Of a stretch of DNA of 64,000 nt, positions 1 to 12,180 are shown piece after piece. The notes under the pieces are model-generated. The model was not told where the DNA came from, searched no databases, and saw nothing but the letters and a program-made list of their open reading frames with translations. The position numbers were made by a program, and so were the translations under genes. Positions within the stretch are counted from its first letter, which is position 1; each line of letters begins with the position of its first letter. Origin of the DNA: Aradus depressus (taxonomy: Eukaryota; Arthropoda; Insecta; Hemiptera; Aradidae); contig OY759217.1 of the NCBI GenBank assembly GCA_963662175.1, positions 18,478,562 to 18,542,561 on the forward strand. The letters are read 5' to 3'.

Positions 1-131
1 TCGAATCCCGTCCGGGAGTGAGTTTTATTTCGTAGATAGAACTCCTTCCCGGGGCCATGGGTGTCGTAAATAATTGATAACACAGGTGACATGGCTAATA
101 TGCATCGAACATAAAGCCAAAAAAAAAAAAA
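1..131 (+). mobile_element. SINE-B copy (tRNA-like), cut by the window edge
   Basis: The window opens inside a tRNA-derived SINE. The B-box-like stretch, a short tail unit ending ACATAAAGCC and a poly-A run are visible. The same unit recurs more completely at 13404-13595, 13734-13940 and 21325-21410. The tRNA-like 5' half lies outside the window. Confidence 0.75.
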
Positions 132-340
132 GTAGAGAAAAATATAACTTAATGTTTTCAAATTATACTACGACAATCAAAAACTCATACAATTAAAAAA
201 CAATATAAAAAGGTTTAAAACGCATTATTATACATTAGTATAATAATGCGTTTTAAACCTTTTTATATTGTTTTTTAATTGTATGAGTTTTTGATTGTCG
301 TAGTATAATTTCAAAACATTAAGTTATATTTTTCTCTACT
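131..340. repeat. Near-perfect 103-bp inverted repeat (foldback/MITE)
   Basis: Positions 131-233 and 238-340 are reverse complements with one mismatch (159/312) around a 4-base loop. The element directly follows the poly-A tail of the SINE-B copy. It has no coding capacity. It is best read as a palindromic MITE; a transcript would form a long hairpin. Confidence 0.85.
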
Positions 341-1410
341 TACATACGGTTTTTTAGAAAACTTTACACACAAAAAAAACTTTACACAAACCCAGAAATA
401 CGTACTTTATCTTCACATATATTAATATTACTATAATTATACCAGGAAGAAAGAACATCAAATGACTAAACATTGTTTTGAAAGAAGTATAAGTCATAAA
501 GGAATCAACATCTTTAATGATTAATGCTCTTAGTAGAATGTGAGAATAAGATTAATCCAAAACACGGATAATCGAATGCCAAATATTCGATGGTTACTAA
601 AAAAAGTTCTAATTCTGACAGAGAGGTCTGCTGTATTTCCCTGAATAAGGTGGTCTGTTAGGCTGTGAATGTTTAGACGAAGACCCTTCATCTGCGGTCA
701 ACAAACCATACCCTCTCATTGGAGCTACACACTCACTGATTTATGATAAACTGGAACATACCAAAATTAGATCAACGTAAAATCACTATTTTAGACTAAG
801 TTTGGACATTTATTAGTATGTCAACAAAAAATTGTTTATAAGATCAAAGAATCAAAAATCTAAGTGCATATTGTACTATAAGACTAAAACAATTTCGGAT
901 AATCAATTGTTTTTTGAGAAATATTACAATAATACTGAAACGTCGATTTTTTTTATTGTGTTTTTAAATGTTATGTCAAGATTTCAAGGAAATCACTTAT
1001 TTTAAGCAAAACCTTTATTGGATCACTTTTATTATCTACAAGTCAACGTTTTTCAGGTCAGAAAAAAAAAATTAAGAAATAAGAAAAAATAGAAAAAAAA
1101 AAAAAAAAAAAAGTTTAAATGAAAATTTATAAAAGTATATTGAGGAAAAGAAAAAATAAGTGAGATTAAACTAGAAACTAAAAATAAAATGAAAGAAAAG
1201 AAAATGAACGAACGAAATAATAATATTAAGAAACTAGTTTTCTGTGGATTACTGTTTTTTTCCTTCACTGAAAATGTACAATAAAAGAGGAAATTAAATG
1301 GATTGTAGCCAAAACGTAACGAGGCTGCGTAGATAGATTGGAGAAAAAAATAAATACATATAGTTTATTTTTCAATGAGAAACAACAGTTTCCATTATTT
1401 ATTTTAATAT
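341..1410. other. AT-rich DNA without recognisable gene
   Basis: Low-complexity A/T-rich sequence including a poly-A run near 1091-1110. No splice-supported exon, RNA gene or transposon domain was seen. Confidence 0.6.
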
Positions 1411-1735
1411 ACAATTGTGTTTATAAAGGGCGCCGGTAGCTCAGTGGTATGCGTGCTTGACTTCTGAGCTCAAGAACGTGGGTTCGAAACCCGACCGAGG
1501 CCCTTAGTTTATTTTATCTGGGAGGTAAAATAAAACTTAAGCACGCCGTCCTTCGGATGGGACGCTAAGCGATGGTCCCGAGCCTGGTACTCGTTAGAGG
1601 GGTGTTACGGGTGTGACCTTGATCATGAACTGACTGATGGAGTGTGGTTAGAGGTTACACGATCAGTCCAGACTGACATCAGTCTATCTCCAAGAGTCGG
1701 TCAACACCTCTTGCTTCTTTAATATTAATATTATT

Positions 1736-3735
1736 ATGGACTACAATAAAAAAAAAGCGTGTATTGCAATAATTGCTGCTTGTCTGCAAAAAGACGATTA
1801 AAAAGAAAACGATGGGCTAAAGAATGGTTACTGAAAAGAGATGTTTATACGCATTTAAACTTAGTGAGAGAAATAAGAGGCACTGAAGATGAGGATTATG
1901 AAAATTATTATCGTATGAAAGATGCTTGTTTTGATAGCTTGCTCGTAATGGTCAAACCATTTTTGACAAAACAAGATACATGCATGAGAAAGGCGATAAG
2001 TGCAGAAGAGAAGCTGGCTGTAACCTTACGATTTCTTGCTACTGGGAGGAACATGAAAGACCTGAGATTTTCGGCTATAATGTCCACAGCTGCTATTGGC
2101 CAGGCTATAATGGACACTTGTGAAGCGCTACTTTATTCCCTTCAGTCTCATATTCAGGTAAGTGAATTTAACATATTTTTTTTAAACGAAAGTATTTATT
2201 AAAATAATATAAAAATATAAATTAAAAGAAGTAAGTAAAAATATATGTGAATAGTTATAAAATAAAAAAATTAAGCACTTATTTATTTTGCATAAAGTGA
2301 GCAAATAATGTACCGGTAGTGTACTCAGATTCACTACTTTGAGGTCTCAAAGCGAAATAAACCGGTTCGTCCGGTGTTGTGACTTGTATCATGGTAGGAG
2401 GTGGCTCCGAAGAGGAGCCACTTCTTACATCTCCACATGGAGATGTAACGTCATTTGAGTAGAGAGACGGCGCAGATCTAGGCGATTCACCTTGCTCATT
2501 AGGAGATGGCACATCTACGTTTATTTGAACTGAATGTCTATTCAAATTGCCCAACTCTGCCTCAAATAATACATCATTTATTGCTTTTTTGGCAAACAGT
2601 TTTTGAGTCGGGTCGAATCGATCCAAAGTTTGTGCCCAGTTGCATTGAGTTGCTAGTATTTCCTTTTGGTTCAGATTTTGATAAATATGCGACAGCTTTA
2701 TCCAACAACTCGTTTTGCTTGTTGATTAGACTTTTCTTAACTCTGGTCAAAGGTCGTGGTGGAGGAAGAACTGCCTTTACTGAGGAAATTGAGGTACATG
2801 CTTTTAAAGAAGGGCTTTCTTGAGATTTTGTTACTTCTGTCTGTGCTTCAGCATCTTCTTCATTATCGCTTCCAATAATCTGCAAACATAATATTTGGTT
2901 ATTATTATAACAAAATGATGATTTGGTTAAAAATAATAGATTTGTAATTTCTTTTTGTGTTTCAGATGCCAACAACAGAGGAAGAATGGGAAAAAAGTTC
3001 TTCCGATTTTGGAGAAAAATACCAGTTCTGGAACGCGATAGGAGCCTTAGATGGAAAACATGTTGCTATTCAAAAACCGGCACATTCAGGAGCATTATAC
3101 CACAATTATAAGGGTTATTTCAGCATAGTTCTTATGGCATTAGCAAATTCGAACAAGGAATTTATAATGATAGATGTTGGAGCTAATGGACGTATATCTG
3201 ATGGCGGTGTATTATTCTATACTAAATTCTGGGAAAAGTTTACAAAAGGCGAATTGAATATACCAGATTGGTCACCATTGCCAAATACAAATGAAACATT
3301 TCCTTATGTTTTCCTATCTGACGAAGTTTTGCACTAGGCATAAATTTAATGAAACCATTCCCGCAAAGTGCGTGTACTGCTAACCAATCTACATTTAACT
3401 ATCGATTGTCAAGAGCTAGGTCAGTTGTTGAAGGCGCTTTTGGTATATTAAGATCTAAATTTGGAATCTTCCAAAAAGCTATATGTTTTGAGCCTAAAAA
3501 AGCAGCAACCATAGTGGCAACTTGCTGTTATTTACATAATTATTTGCTTAAAACTCAGCCGCGGCTTTATATGGCATCAAATTGGAGAATCACAGCACCG
3601 GATGAAGTTATTGATTTCTCTGATTTGCAGCCCAGTGGAAATAGAAATTCATCAAAGGATGCAAAAAGTGTCAGGGAAAAATTTTGTAACTACTTCAATA
3701 ACGAAGGAGAAATGAGGAAAAATGCAGATACGTAA
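1736..3735 (+). pseudogene. Harbinger transposase (HARBI1-like DDE nuclease), two exons, frameshifted
   Basis: Exon 1 runs from the ATG at 1736 to 2157, with donor CAG|GTAAGT. Exon 2 runs from 2966, after TTTCAG, to the stop at 3735. Exon 1 holds the helix-rich N-terminal part (motif RKAISAEEKLAVTLRFLATG). Exon 2 holds the DDE_4 domain: first acidic residue in LDGKHVAI, second in DVGANGRISDGG, third in SRARSVVEGAFGIL. Two one-base deletions break it: in the A-run near 1793-1798, and near 3325-3335, where the frame shifts just before LMKPFP. A related, shorter copy at 23577-24056 supports the upstream ATG and the first frameshift. As it stands it cannot make a full transposase. Confidence 0.88.
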
Positions 3736-4373
3736 AAATGACTAAAATAAAAAACAATGTTGTTTTAGTAACCTATAAGAAGTAACCCAAAATAAAACCA
3801 TAATTACTTTTTTATTTTATGAGTTTGAGTTCATTAGAAAAATTATGAAATATTTATAATAACATAGCTTTAAATTAATTTGTATACCTTATCTTAGTAA
3901 AAATATATGTATTCCTAATGAAAACTAATAAGTGTATAGATTCTTACCTGGGGTTTCTCAAACTTGTTCAAAAAATGAAGATATTCGAAGGTCCAACTCT
4001 TCGGCGTGTACACAATGTGCAAAGTTCGAATATCTTCGATGATGTCATCATCTGCCCCAACACCAGATCTTCTAGACTGTTCTATTTTTTTCAGATCCCG
4101 ACGATAATTGGAGCGTAGAGTATTTATTTATTTTTTTACATCCTCTACCGTGGATGCCGGTGTGACTTTTTTAAAAATAACAAGCAACTTTTGTAGAGAT
4201 TCATGTCTCTTATATTTATTTACATAAAACCTATGGGTTTTATCCCATAAGAGAGGCAACGATTCAAGATTTAACATAAACTCTTTCTCCGGTTCCAATG
4301 ATGGAGGAGATGTCGTGGCAGGATTAATTTCGCAGCTGGGAGAGTGGGACATACCGGAACCGCCCGTCTCCAT
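2279..4373 (-). pseudogene. Harbinger accessory MADF/Myb-like DNA-binding protein, two exons, broken
   Basis: Exon 1 runs from the ATG at 4373 down to 3949 (donor CAG|GTAAG). It encodes a MADF-type domain: LPLLWDKTHRFYVNKYKRHE, then LRSNYRRDLKKIEQSRRSG. Exon 2 starts at 2880 after TTTGCAG and ends at the stop at 2279; it encodes a linker and a C-terminal part with FDPTQKLFAKKAINDVL. Lesions: an in-frame TAA at 4130-4128 within the domain, where a lysine codon is expected, and a frameshift near 2610-2626. In PIF/Harbinger elements such a protein recruits the transposase to DNA. Exon 2 lies wholly inside the transposase intron. Confidence 0.82.
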
Positions 4374-4830
4374 CGCTGTCTCAGCTGTGACTGACGCCAG
4401 ACTGATAAGAATGTAGCTAAACGATCAGTCTTGCATCAGTTCAGTCAAGACTGATGGAAATTATCAAAATATTTAAAAATCCATCAGTTCAGTTCATCAG
4501 TCAACGCAATAAACGATCAGTTTCCCGTCAGTCTGACCAAGGTCACGGACTGAACTGATGCCAGATTGAACGTGTAACACCCTTCTTAGAGACCCCTACC
4601 CTAGGTGAACAAAAATTTAGGGTAGGCAAAATTTAGGACTCCCACAGTAGAGCCGGGTAACGAAAGAGCGCTCTGGTAGTAGGCGATATGACCTCATAGT
4701 TAAAGCCCGGGCATGAGTTATAAAACCTAACCTAACCTACAATTGTGTTTTGATTATGCCTGATAAAATAATAAAAGATCTGAGCCAACAAAACAAACTG
4801 CATTACATAGTGTAGTATAGTACTTATATA

Positions 4831-5181
4831 GGTTAGGTTAGGTTAGGTTTTATGATTCATGCCCGGGCTTTAACAACGAGGTCATATCGCCTACTACCAG
4901 AGCGCTCTTTCGTCACTCTGGTGGACATGAGCCCGACTCTACTGTGGGAGTCCTAAATTTTGCCTACTCTAAATTTTCATTCACCTAGGGTAGGGGTCTT
5001 TAACGAGTACCTGACATCGTACAGGCTCGGGACCATCGCTTAACGTCCCATCCGAAGGACGGCGTGCTTAAGTTTATTTTACCTCCCAGATAAAATAAAC
5101 TAAGGGCCTCGGTCGGGTTACGAACCCACGACCTTGAGCTCAGAAGTCAAGCACGCATACCACTGAGCTACCGGCGCCCTC
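4831..5181 (-). mobile_element. SINE-A, full copy with 13-bp target-site duplication
   Basis: This is a complete minus-strand SINE-A. The tRNA-like head is at about 5180 and the tail of repeated CCTAA is at about 4831-4855 (read as GGTTA on plus). The direct repeat TAGTACTTATATA flanks it at 4818-4830 and 5182-5194. Confidence 0.9.
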
Positions 5182-5333
5182 TAGTACTTATATATATTTT
5201 TTCTAAAATGTATTGGCACTTGATAGAGCACAAAATATATGAAATATACATGAAAAAATCATTTCACTTAGTTGAGAGTAGGTTCAACCTAAACTCAACC
5301 TAAACCCGTTTGAGGCCTTTAGGAAAAAAAATT

Positions 5334-5484
5334 GGAGCACGCCCTCCTTCGGATGGGACAGAAAGTCCCGAGCCTGTGCTATGTCAGGTACTCGTTAAAG
5401 GCCCCTACCCTTGGGCAATAAACCTGAGTAGACATAAGGTAGGACTCCCACAATAGAGTCGGGCTCATGTCCACCGGAGCGTCG
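5334..5484 (+). mobile_element. SINE-A internal fragment
   Basis: Matches the central part of SINE-A (from GAGCACGCC to GGGCTCATGTCCACC) without the tRNA-like head or the tail. The sequence has diverged and carries small deletions. Confidence 0.75.
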
Positions 5485-5712
5485 AATCGTGTGAACATAA
5501 TTTACACACTCATGAGTTTCGTAGGGTCATTGAGGCTTGGAGTTTGTGGTCAGCAACAAACAGAAGCACTGTGTTCTCTAGCAAGCATGATACAGCAAGC
5601 ATTTCTTAGTTTACTGTGGTTGAGAAACGTAAATTAGGTTTTTATTAGGGGAATTTAGCTAATTGTTTTTAACATTTTGACAAATATATCTATTTTTTAT
5701 AAGAAAGAGAGA

Positions 5713-7110
5713 TTTTTTTTTTTTTTTTTTTTTTTTTACGTGGGTCGGTGAAAATCTCATAGACACCTGGAGCCTCCGTAGCTCCGAGGTAGTGTGGGAC
5801 TCTAACTCCACTAAAAACACCTCCCTTGCAACAACTGAGCGGGCCCAACAAGTTGCTCTTCTTTCATATTATGATCTTGTTTTGTGAGGTGAGGCCCATT
5901 GGCCTGTCCCCAGGTTTAATTAACTTTATTTTTCTCTTTTAGAGTTCTATAGAATTACATTAGTACAGAATTACATAAGAGTTACATAATTGCTATTGCG
6001 ACACTAAATCTTGCGGCTTCATTCTTTTAAGTCGCTTAACAGAGCGCGGAACTTCGTCTTTCACATGGCGCATTTTCGGATTTACATGTGTCTGAATTCT
6101 TTTGTCGTGGTTGTCTGCATATTTGGTCACAATTTCACTGACATATTTTACATTAAGATCTTTGTGTAGATGGTCGTTTCTTATATACCAAGGAGCATTC
6201 ACAATGTTTCTTAGTACTTTGTTTTGAAAGATCTGGATCATTTGCAAGTTAGATTTTTTAGTACAACCCCAGAGTTGAATTCCATAGGTCCACAGCGGCC
6301 TTAATACTTGTTTGTACAGCAGCAGTTTGTTTTCGACTGTTAGTTGCGAGTTTCTGCCTAACAGCCAATACATTTTCCTGAATTTAATGTTGAGTTCTTC
6401 TTTCTTTTTTTTCACATGTTCCTTCCATTTGAGTTTTGTGTCCAGTGTCATACCCAGATACTTAGCAGTGTTTGAGTACGGTATTTCTTGATCATTGATG
6501 AAAATCTTTTGTGTTTTTACATGGCTATTGGTAAAGTTTATGTTTACTGATTTAGTTTCATTTAGTTTGATTCTCCAGCGTTGGGTCCATTTCCATACTT
6601 CCGTGATTGAATTCTGCAGTTTGTTGGTTACTATTTCAGGTTCCTCGTCTGTAGCTAATACCGCAGTATCATCTGCAAACGTTGCCGTTGTTGTGTCCAC
6701 TCCGATTGGTAAATCTCTTGTATATAACAAGTATAAGATAGGGCCCAGGACGCTCCCTTGTGGGACACCCGCTGAGATTTTCTTTAGAACTGAGTATTCA
6801 TTATCATGCTTTATCCTAAAATGCCTGTCTGAAATGTACGATTTTAATATCAGGTAGTATTCTTCTGGGAGATCCCTATGCATCTTGTACTCAAGTCCTC
6901 GATGCCAGACCTTATCAAATGCTTGCGAAACGTCTAGAAAGACAGCTGAGCATATTTTTTTCTCTTCCAGAGCTTTTTCTATTTCATGGGTGATTCTGTG
7001 CACCTGCTCTATAGTGGAATGCTTTTCTCTAAATCCGAATTGGTGATCCGGTAGCAGATTTCTCTCCTCTAACAGAGGCTTTAATCTCAGAAAGAGAGAT
7101 GAGGTCGAAA
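5713..7110 (-). mobile_element. 5'-truncated Jockey-like non-LTR retrotransposon
   Basis: A minus-strand LINE tail. It has a poly-A tail at 5737-5713, a 3' untranslated region, and the C-terminal part of a reverse-transcriptase ORF. Homology stops at about 7105, where the sequence changes to another repeat also seen near 14440. This is the usual 5' truncation of a LINE insertion. Confidence 0.88.
5993..7110 (-). pseudogene. Reverse transcriptase C-terminal part, Jockey-like
   Basis: The open frame shows the RT palm in order: QFGFREKHSTIEQVHRI, then FLDVSQAFDKVWH with the first catalytic aspartate, then GVPQGSVLGPILY, then the catalytic TFADDTAVLA with both aspartates. Next come the thumb and the typical tail YGIQLWGC...NKVLRNIVNAPWYIRN. 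The first 14 or so residues of the open frame come from the neighbouring repeat, not from the LINE. The endonuclease, the RT N-terminus and ORF1 are missing, so it is a dead-on-arrival copy. No internal stop is visible in the retained part, suggesting a recent insertion. Confidence 0.88.
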
Positions 7111-7200
7111 AAAACAAACTTGTGGAATTTCTGCAAGCTTTCGGCACTGAGTGTGCCTTCTTCAGAGCCTATATTGACATCATCATATATATAAAGCTGA
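7111..7200 (-). repeat. Penelope-like debris with hammerhead-like core
   Basis: On the minus strand, 7165-7139 reads CTGAAGA, a GGCAC/GTGCC hairpin, then GAAA. The same block recurs on plus at 14414-14460. Such cores are known in terminal repeats of Penelope-like elements. The family assignment is an inference. Confidence 0.45.
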
Positions 7201-7700
7201 GAATGTCTGTGCGTTGTACCGCTATAACGAACGGCTTGATGGATTTGATTAATTTTTTTTTTGATTTGTTCGTCATCGTCTGTGGAAGGTTATAGGCGTA
7301 TTAGTACCTCAATATCTGGTCCATCCCAGCATCCACCCACGCAATCTTTGTAACTCAAAAACCACTGCAATGATTAATGAGGAATCTTTTTGAATAGATA
7401 AGTTTTATCTACCGGAAGGTTAAGGTCTATTTTTTAATCAACCCCTGGTCCATCCAAGCATCCACTCACGCAATCTTTGTAACTCGAAAACCATTGCAAC
7501 GATTAATGAGAAATCTTTTTGAATAAATTAGTTTTAGCTTCAAAGCTAGCGTTACTACAGTTGAAGGACTATAAGCCTTATTCCGTATGAATAATTGAAA
7601 ATTATAACATCATGAATGTACTGTCGAGGAACTGAATAGCCTTATAGGAGATATTGGGAGAAAAGTCAAAGTTCTTTGGGCAACGCAGGGTATTACTGCT
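7200..7700. repeat. Unclassified repeat with an internal ~130-bp tandem duplication
   Basis: Two diverged copies of one unit lie at about 7317-7405 and 7445-7535. Both contain GCAATCTTTGTAACTC and GAATCTTTTTGAATA-like segments. No coding domain was recognised. Confidence 0.6.
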
Positions 7701-8725
<1,025 letters not shown>

Positions 8726-8727
8726 AA

Positions 8728-8830
8728 TGTCGCTTCGAACAGGGACTTGAAAAATTAAGGACTTGAAAAATTAAGGACTTGAAACATTAAGGACTTGAAA
8801 TATTAAATTTGTATATGGCGCCCGAAAAGA
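8728..8830 (+). promoter_or_regulatory. Primer binding site region with 17-bp tandem repeats
   Basis: TGTCGCTTCGAACAGGGAC at 8728-8746 resembles the tRNA-Lys type primer site, whose 3' half is CGAACAGGGAC. Four tandem copies of a 16-17-bp GGACTTGAAAAATTAA-like unit follow. A second partial match, TGGCGCCCGAA, lies at 8816-8826. The working site may be either one, or the site may have been duplicated. Confidence 0.55.
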
Positions 8831-9074
8831 AAATTATAAAAGGACCTTATGTATAATTTTGTAAAAAATATTTGTAAAAAATTAATTTTAAAACTGTATA
8901 AAAAGTTAGCGTCCAAAATGGCCGACTAGAATAGAGGTTCTCAGAGAACAAATCTGAAACATAATGGCGGACAAAATAGAGTAAATTTTTTCGAGTGAGT
9001 GAAGGGTGACGCAGAAAATAATTTTAATTGTAATTTTTTATTTAAGAATTTGTGTTTTGTGTATCTTTGATAAT

Positions 9075-10139
9075 ATGGCAGAGGGAATGAGTTATGTGGA
9101 CTTGGGAGAAGGCAAAACAGAACGGGTTGACGATCGTAGGGAAAGCAATATTTATAGTGAGGGACCGAGTACCCAACCAGAATCGGGTATATATGATTTA
9201 ACAATGAGTGAAGATGCGCAAAAAGAGAGAGAAACATCAACTCCAAAAAGTATTCAAAATAAAACGGATGAGGGCCTTCAGCCGGAGAGTGAGACAAATG
9301 TAAATTTAAATACCATGATGGAAATGATAATAACAAATATGAACGTAAAATTTGAGCAACAGTCAAAACATTTTAATGAAATGCAATCAAAAAATTTTAA
9401 TGAAATGAATTCAAAATTCGAGCAACAATCAAAACATTTTAATGAAATGAAGTCAGAAATAAAGTTAGAATTAAATTCAAAAATTGAGGATTTAAAGGAA
9501 GACGTAAGCATAGAATTTGAAAATTTAAATAAAGATTTAAACAAACGTTTCGATCAATTTAATAAAATTGTTGATCTGAAAGTTAGTGATCAAAGTTTAG
9601 AAATAAATCATAAATGTGAACAATTAAATAATAAGATAGAAAGTGCGGTAGAAGTTGTCGATAGTAAATTAAATACAAATATGATTGTAGATAAACAGGA
9701 AAATGGAGAAATAAAGGAAAATAATGAAACACAGAAGAAAATAAAATTCAATAAGAAGATAGACAAATTTAAATTTATTAAAACCATAATAACTAATGGT
9801 ATTGTTATAAAGAAACATAATAATAAGATAGAGAAACTAAAAAAACATAAGATAAACAAAATTGAAAGTTATCGAAGAATTGAATATCGAAAAGTAAATG
9901 TTATTAAATATAAAAGTAAACATAACAATAACAAGAGTAAAAAACTTAAGTGCAAATATAATTTCAGTAATAATAATAATAAAAATAAGTTTAAAAATAG
10001 TAAGACATTACACCTAGGGCATAGAAATGAACTAAATTATAGAAAAATAATAATTATAAACAATAGTCATAGATATCGGAGAAAACACAATCAAAGAATT
10101 AATTATAAATATAAAAGAAAGAAAATAATAAGTGTTTAA
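9075..10139 (+). CDS. Gag-like coiled-coil protein of the LTR element
   Basis: The frame is open from 9006, but the ATG at 9075 (MAEGMSYVDLGEGK) is the more likely start because the 23 residues before it are a hydrophobic translation of leader sequence. The protein is about 354 residues. Residues 1-75 are acidic and Ser/Thr-rich. Then comes a coiled-coil with repeated FEQQSKHFNEM-type units and heptad-like spacing, and then a Lys/Asn/Ile-rich tail after about 9720. Such coiled coils occur in insect Gypsy-like Gag N-termini. No CCHC zinc knuckle, capsid homology or protease was seen. The basic tail may bind RNA, or may just be translation of A-rich DNA. Expression is unproven. Confidence 0.6.
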   Translation: MAEGMSYVDLGEGKTERVDDRRESNIYSEGPSTQPESGIYDLTMSEDAQKERETSTPKSIQNKTDEGLQPESETNVNLNTMMEMIITNMNVKFEQQSKHFNEMQSKNFNEMNSKFEQQSKHFNEMKSEIKLELNSKIEDLKEDVSIEFENLNKDLNKRFDQFNKIVDLKVSDQSLEINHKCEQLNNKIESAVEVVDSKLNTNMIVDKQENGEIKENNETQKKIKFNKKIDKFKFIKTIITNGIVIKKHNNKIEKLKKHKINKIESYRRIEYRKVNVIKYKSKHNNNKSKKLKCKYNFSNNNNKNKFKNSKTLHLGHRNELNYRKIIIINNSHRYRRKHNQRINYKYKRKKIISV

Positions 10140-12180
10140 CCGATGAAATTTTGGATATTGAAAAGTGCTTGTCTAGGATAATGATCTGGAACTATAAAAT
10201 GTAACATTAAAATTAATAAAAAAAAAAAAATAGAAATAGAAAGTATCAGTTAATATGTTGAATTTTGTCGAAATGAATAATTGCAAAATAAAATGATATA
10301 ATTAATTAATGAAAAATGTACCTGAGATTTGATATCACAATTTTATCTGTCAAGAATTGTTTGCATGTAAAATTTGAGTTAATAAAAATCAATAAAATGA
10401 ATGAAATTAATGTAAACAAAGAAGTTGTCACTCGAGATGTAAATAGGGTCTAATTAATAAATAATTGTAAATAAAGAATAAATTAAACTAAAGTTAGAAA
10501 TAAATATGGGACGTAGTTAACATGATATGTCAGCCAAGTCTAGATTGAGGAGACGTACTGATGAATAGATAAAGGATAAGACAGCTGTTAGAGTCTTTTA
10601 TGATAAACAACTGAAGTTTGTAAACACGTCAAATAATGTTAATATTGATTGTGTATTTGTTTATGGTATGTCTTGTTATTTTTAATATGATGTATGCTAT
10701 TTTTTTATTAGAGTGGTGGTATTATAAAAGAGGTAATAATGACCAATGTTGGGTCTGAGACTGATTAAAAATATGAGAGTGGGTGATGTTCTGACATAGA
10801 ATAAAAAAAAATTATATAATTAAAATTAGATGTAAATAATGTTTAGTGAACTCTGCATTCTGTACAGAATATTTTTGATTTTAAATGTTTTTAAATAAAA
10901 ACATATTTATTTATTGTAATACTATATTTATGGTGGTTATTTTTATGGGAAATTTTATAATAAGGGTTAGTCTCGAATTGAACTATTTATTGGTATTTAT
11001 GCATGCATTTTTTTATGGTATTGGTGATAAAATAAAAATATTTATAAAAAAAAAAAAAAATATATTAGTTTAAAGGGGTTGTTAGTGTTATTTAACCGTA
11101 ATTGTCAACAACGTGGGCCATGTTGATTTAAGGAGTTTAGCGTCCTTACGGAAACGAGTTATATTAACCCACAAATGGTTTTTGAGAGCGATAATCGCTC
11201 GTAGGTTCAGAATAATAGATTGATAAAAGGAATTATCCTAAAATGGATAATAAAAAAATAAAAACATATAATATTGAAATATAACATTGAAAGTAATTCC
11301 GTATAATAATAATAATAATAATAAATAAAAAAAAAAATTTTGTAAGTGAAACGGGTAAAATGTTATAAGAATATTTTTTTTAAGAATATCATCTTAAGAG
11401 CATTATATAAAAATTAGTGCAGTAAATCAATAGGGAAAGTAAGTCGAGATAGCGTAAATAAAAGTAGTAAAATATAAATAATTATCTGAGTTATGTCTAA
11501 TTGTGACAGTGATGTTATTAATAAATGGAATATTAAATAATAAATAAATATGGTAATGAAGGAAGTAAATAAAAAAAAAAAAATATAGATAATTGAAAGG
11601 AGAGAGGGAATTGTACTTTTAAATAGAAGGAAGGATTAAAGAATGATTATTAAAAATTTTTAGGCTTAGCCTATAGGTGGGAAGGAATTGGATTATGAGT
11701 ATTTTATGGTAGTAGGCGAAGATCCAAGGAGATCAGGATGGTTAAGAGATACCAGGGAGATTATTTAAGAATTTTAGATTATATTAAGGAGTGTGGGTAA
11801 ATTGTATGGCAAATTAATGATTAGTGTTGGAATTTTGAATGTAGAATTTGCGTATGGAGAATAGAGTAGTGGTAAATAGAAGAAATGAGAAAATAAAGTA
11901 AAATAAGAAAATAAATCTAATATAACATTATGATAAGACGTAAATAAATTAATTGAATTGGATTTGTTACCTAATTGTTGTATAATATTATTAAAAAAAG
12001 TTACCTTGAAGAATGTATTCCATAATAGACAAAAAAAATTTGTGTGTAATTAATTAATTATAGAAACTGGGTCACCATGTTATTTTTAGTCGCCAAGTGA
12101 TACGTGTAACCATGAGATTGTGAAATAGTTTGGTACTAAACACGTATGTAGGCAAATGAATGATATATTTTGATATTTTT
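10140..12180 (+). other. Pol-less interior of the LTR element
   Basis: About 2 kb of A-rich sequence with stops in all frames. A 62-codon hydrophobic frame at 10885-11073 is not convincing. A GGGTCACCA-containing stretch near 12068 precedes the polypurine tract. No RT or integrase motif was found. Confidence 0.7.

Larger units (their letters stand above)
1597..4585. mobile_element. PIF/Harbinger DNA transposon, complete but with broken genes
   Basis: The element is bounded by short terminal inverted repeats of the form GARGGGTGTTAC and by a TTA target-site duplication (1594-1596 and 4586-4588), as expected of PIF/Harbinger (3-bp TWA). Both ends carry subterminal copies of ACTGATG-like motifs in both orientations, possible transposase binding sites. 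It carries the usual two genes: a HARBI1-like DDE nuclease on plus and a MADF/Myb-like DNA-binding protein on minus. The exons of each lie inside the intron of the other. Each gene has only one or two disabling lesions, so the copy is fairly young. Confidence 0.9.
1423..4738 (+). mobile_element. SINE-A copy split by a Harbinger insertion
   Basis: A tRNA-derived SINE (A-box-like TAGCTCAGTGGT, B-box-like GGTTCGAAACC) begins at about 1428 and resumes at 4586 after the inserted Harbinger element. Its 3' end is a run of CCTAA units. A 12-bp target-site duplication, ACAATTGTGTTT, flanks the whole at 1411-1422 and 4739-4750, so the SINE landed first. Intact copies, such as 35275-35622, read straight through the insertion point. 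Confidence 0.88.

Noticed and set aside
1053..1268. Phe/Leu-rich minus-strand frame
   Set aside because: Translation of an A-rich low-complexity tract; no gene structure.
10885..11073. 62-codon hydrophobic frame in the LTR element, possible env-like protein
   Set aside because: Short, T-rich translation without signal peptide cleavage or Cys pattern; chance open frame more likely.
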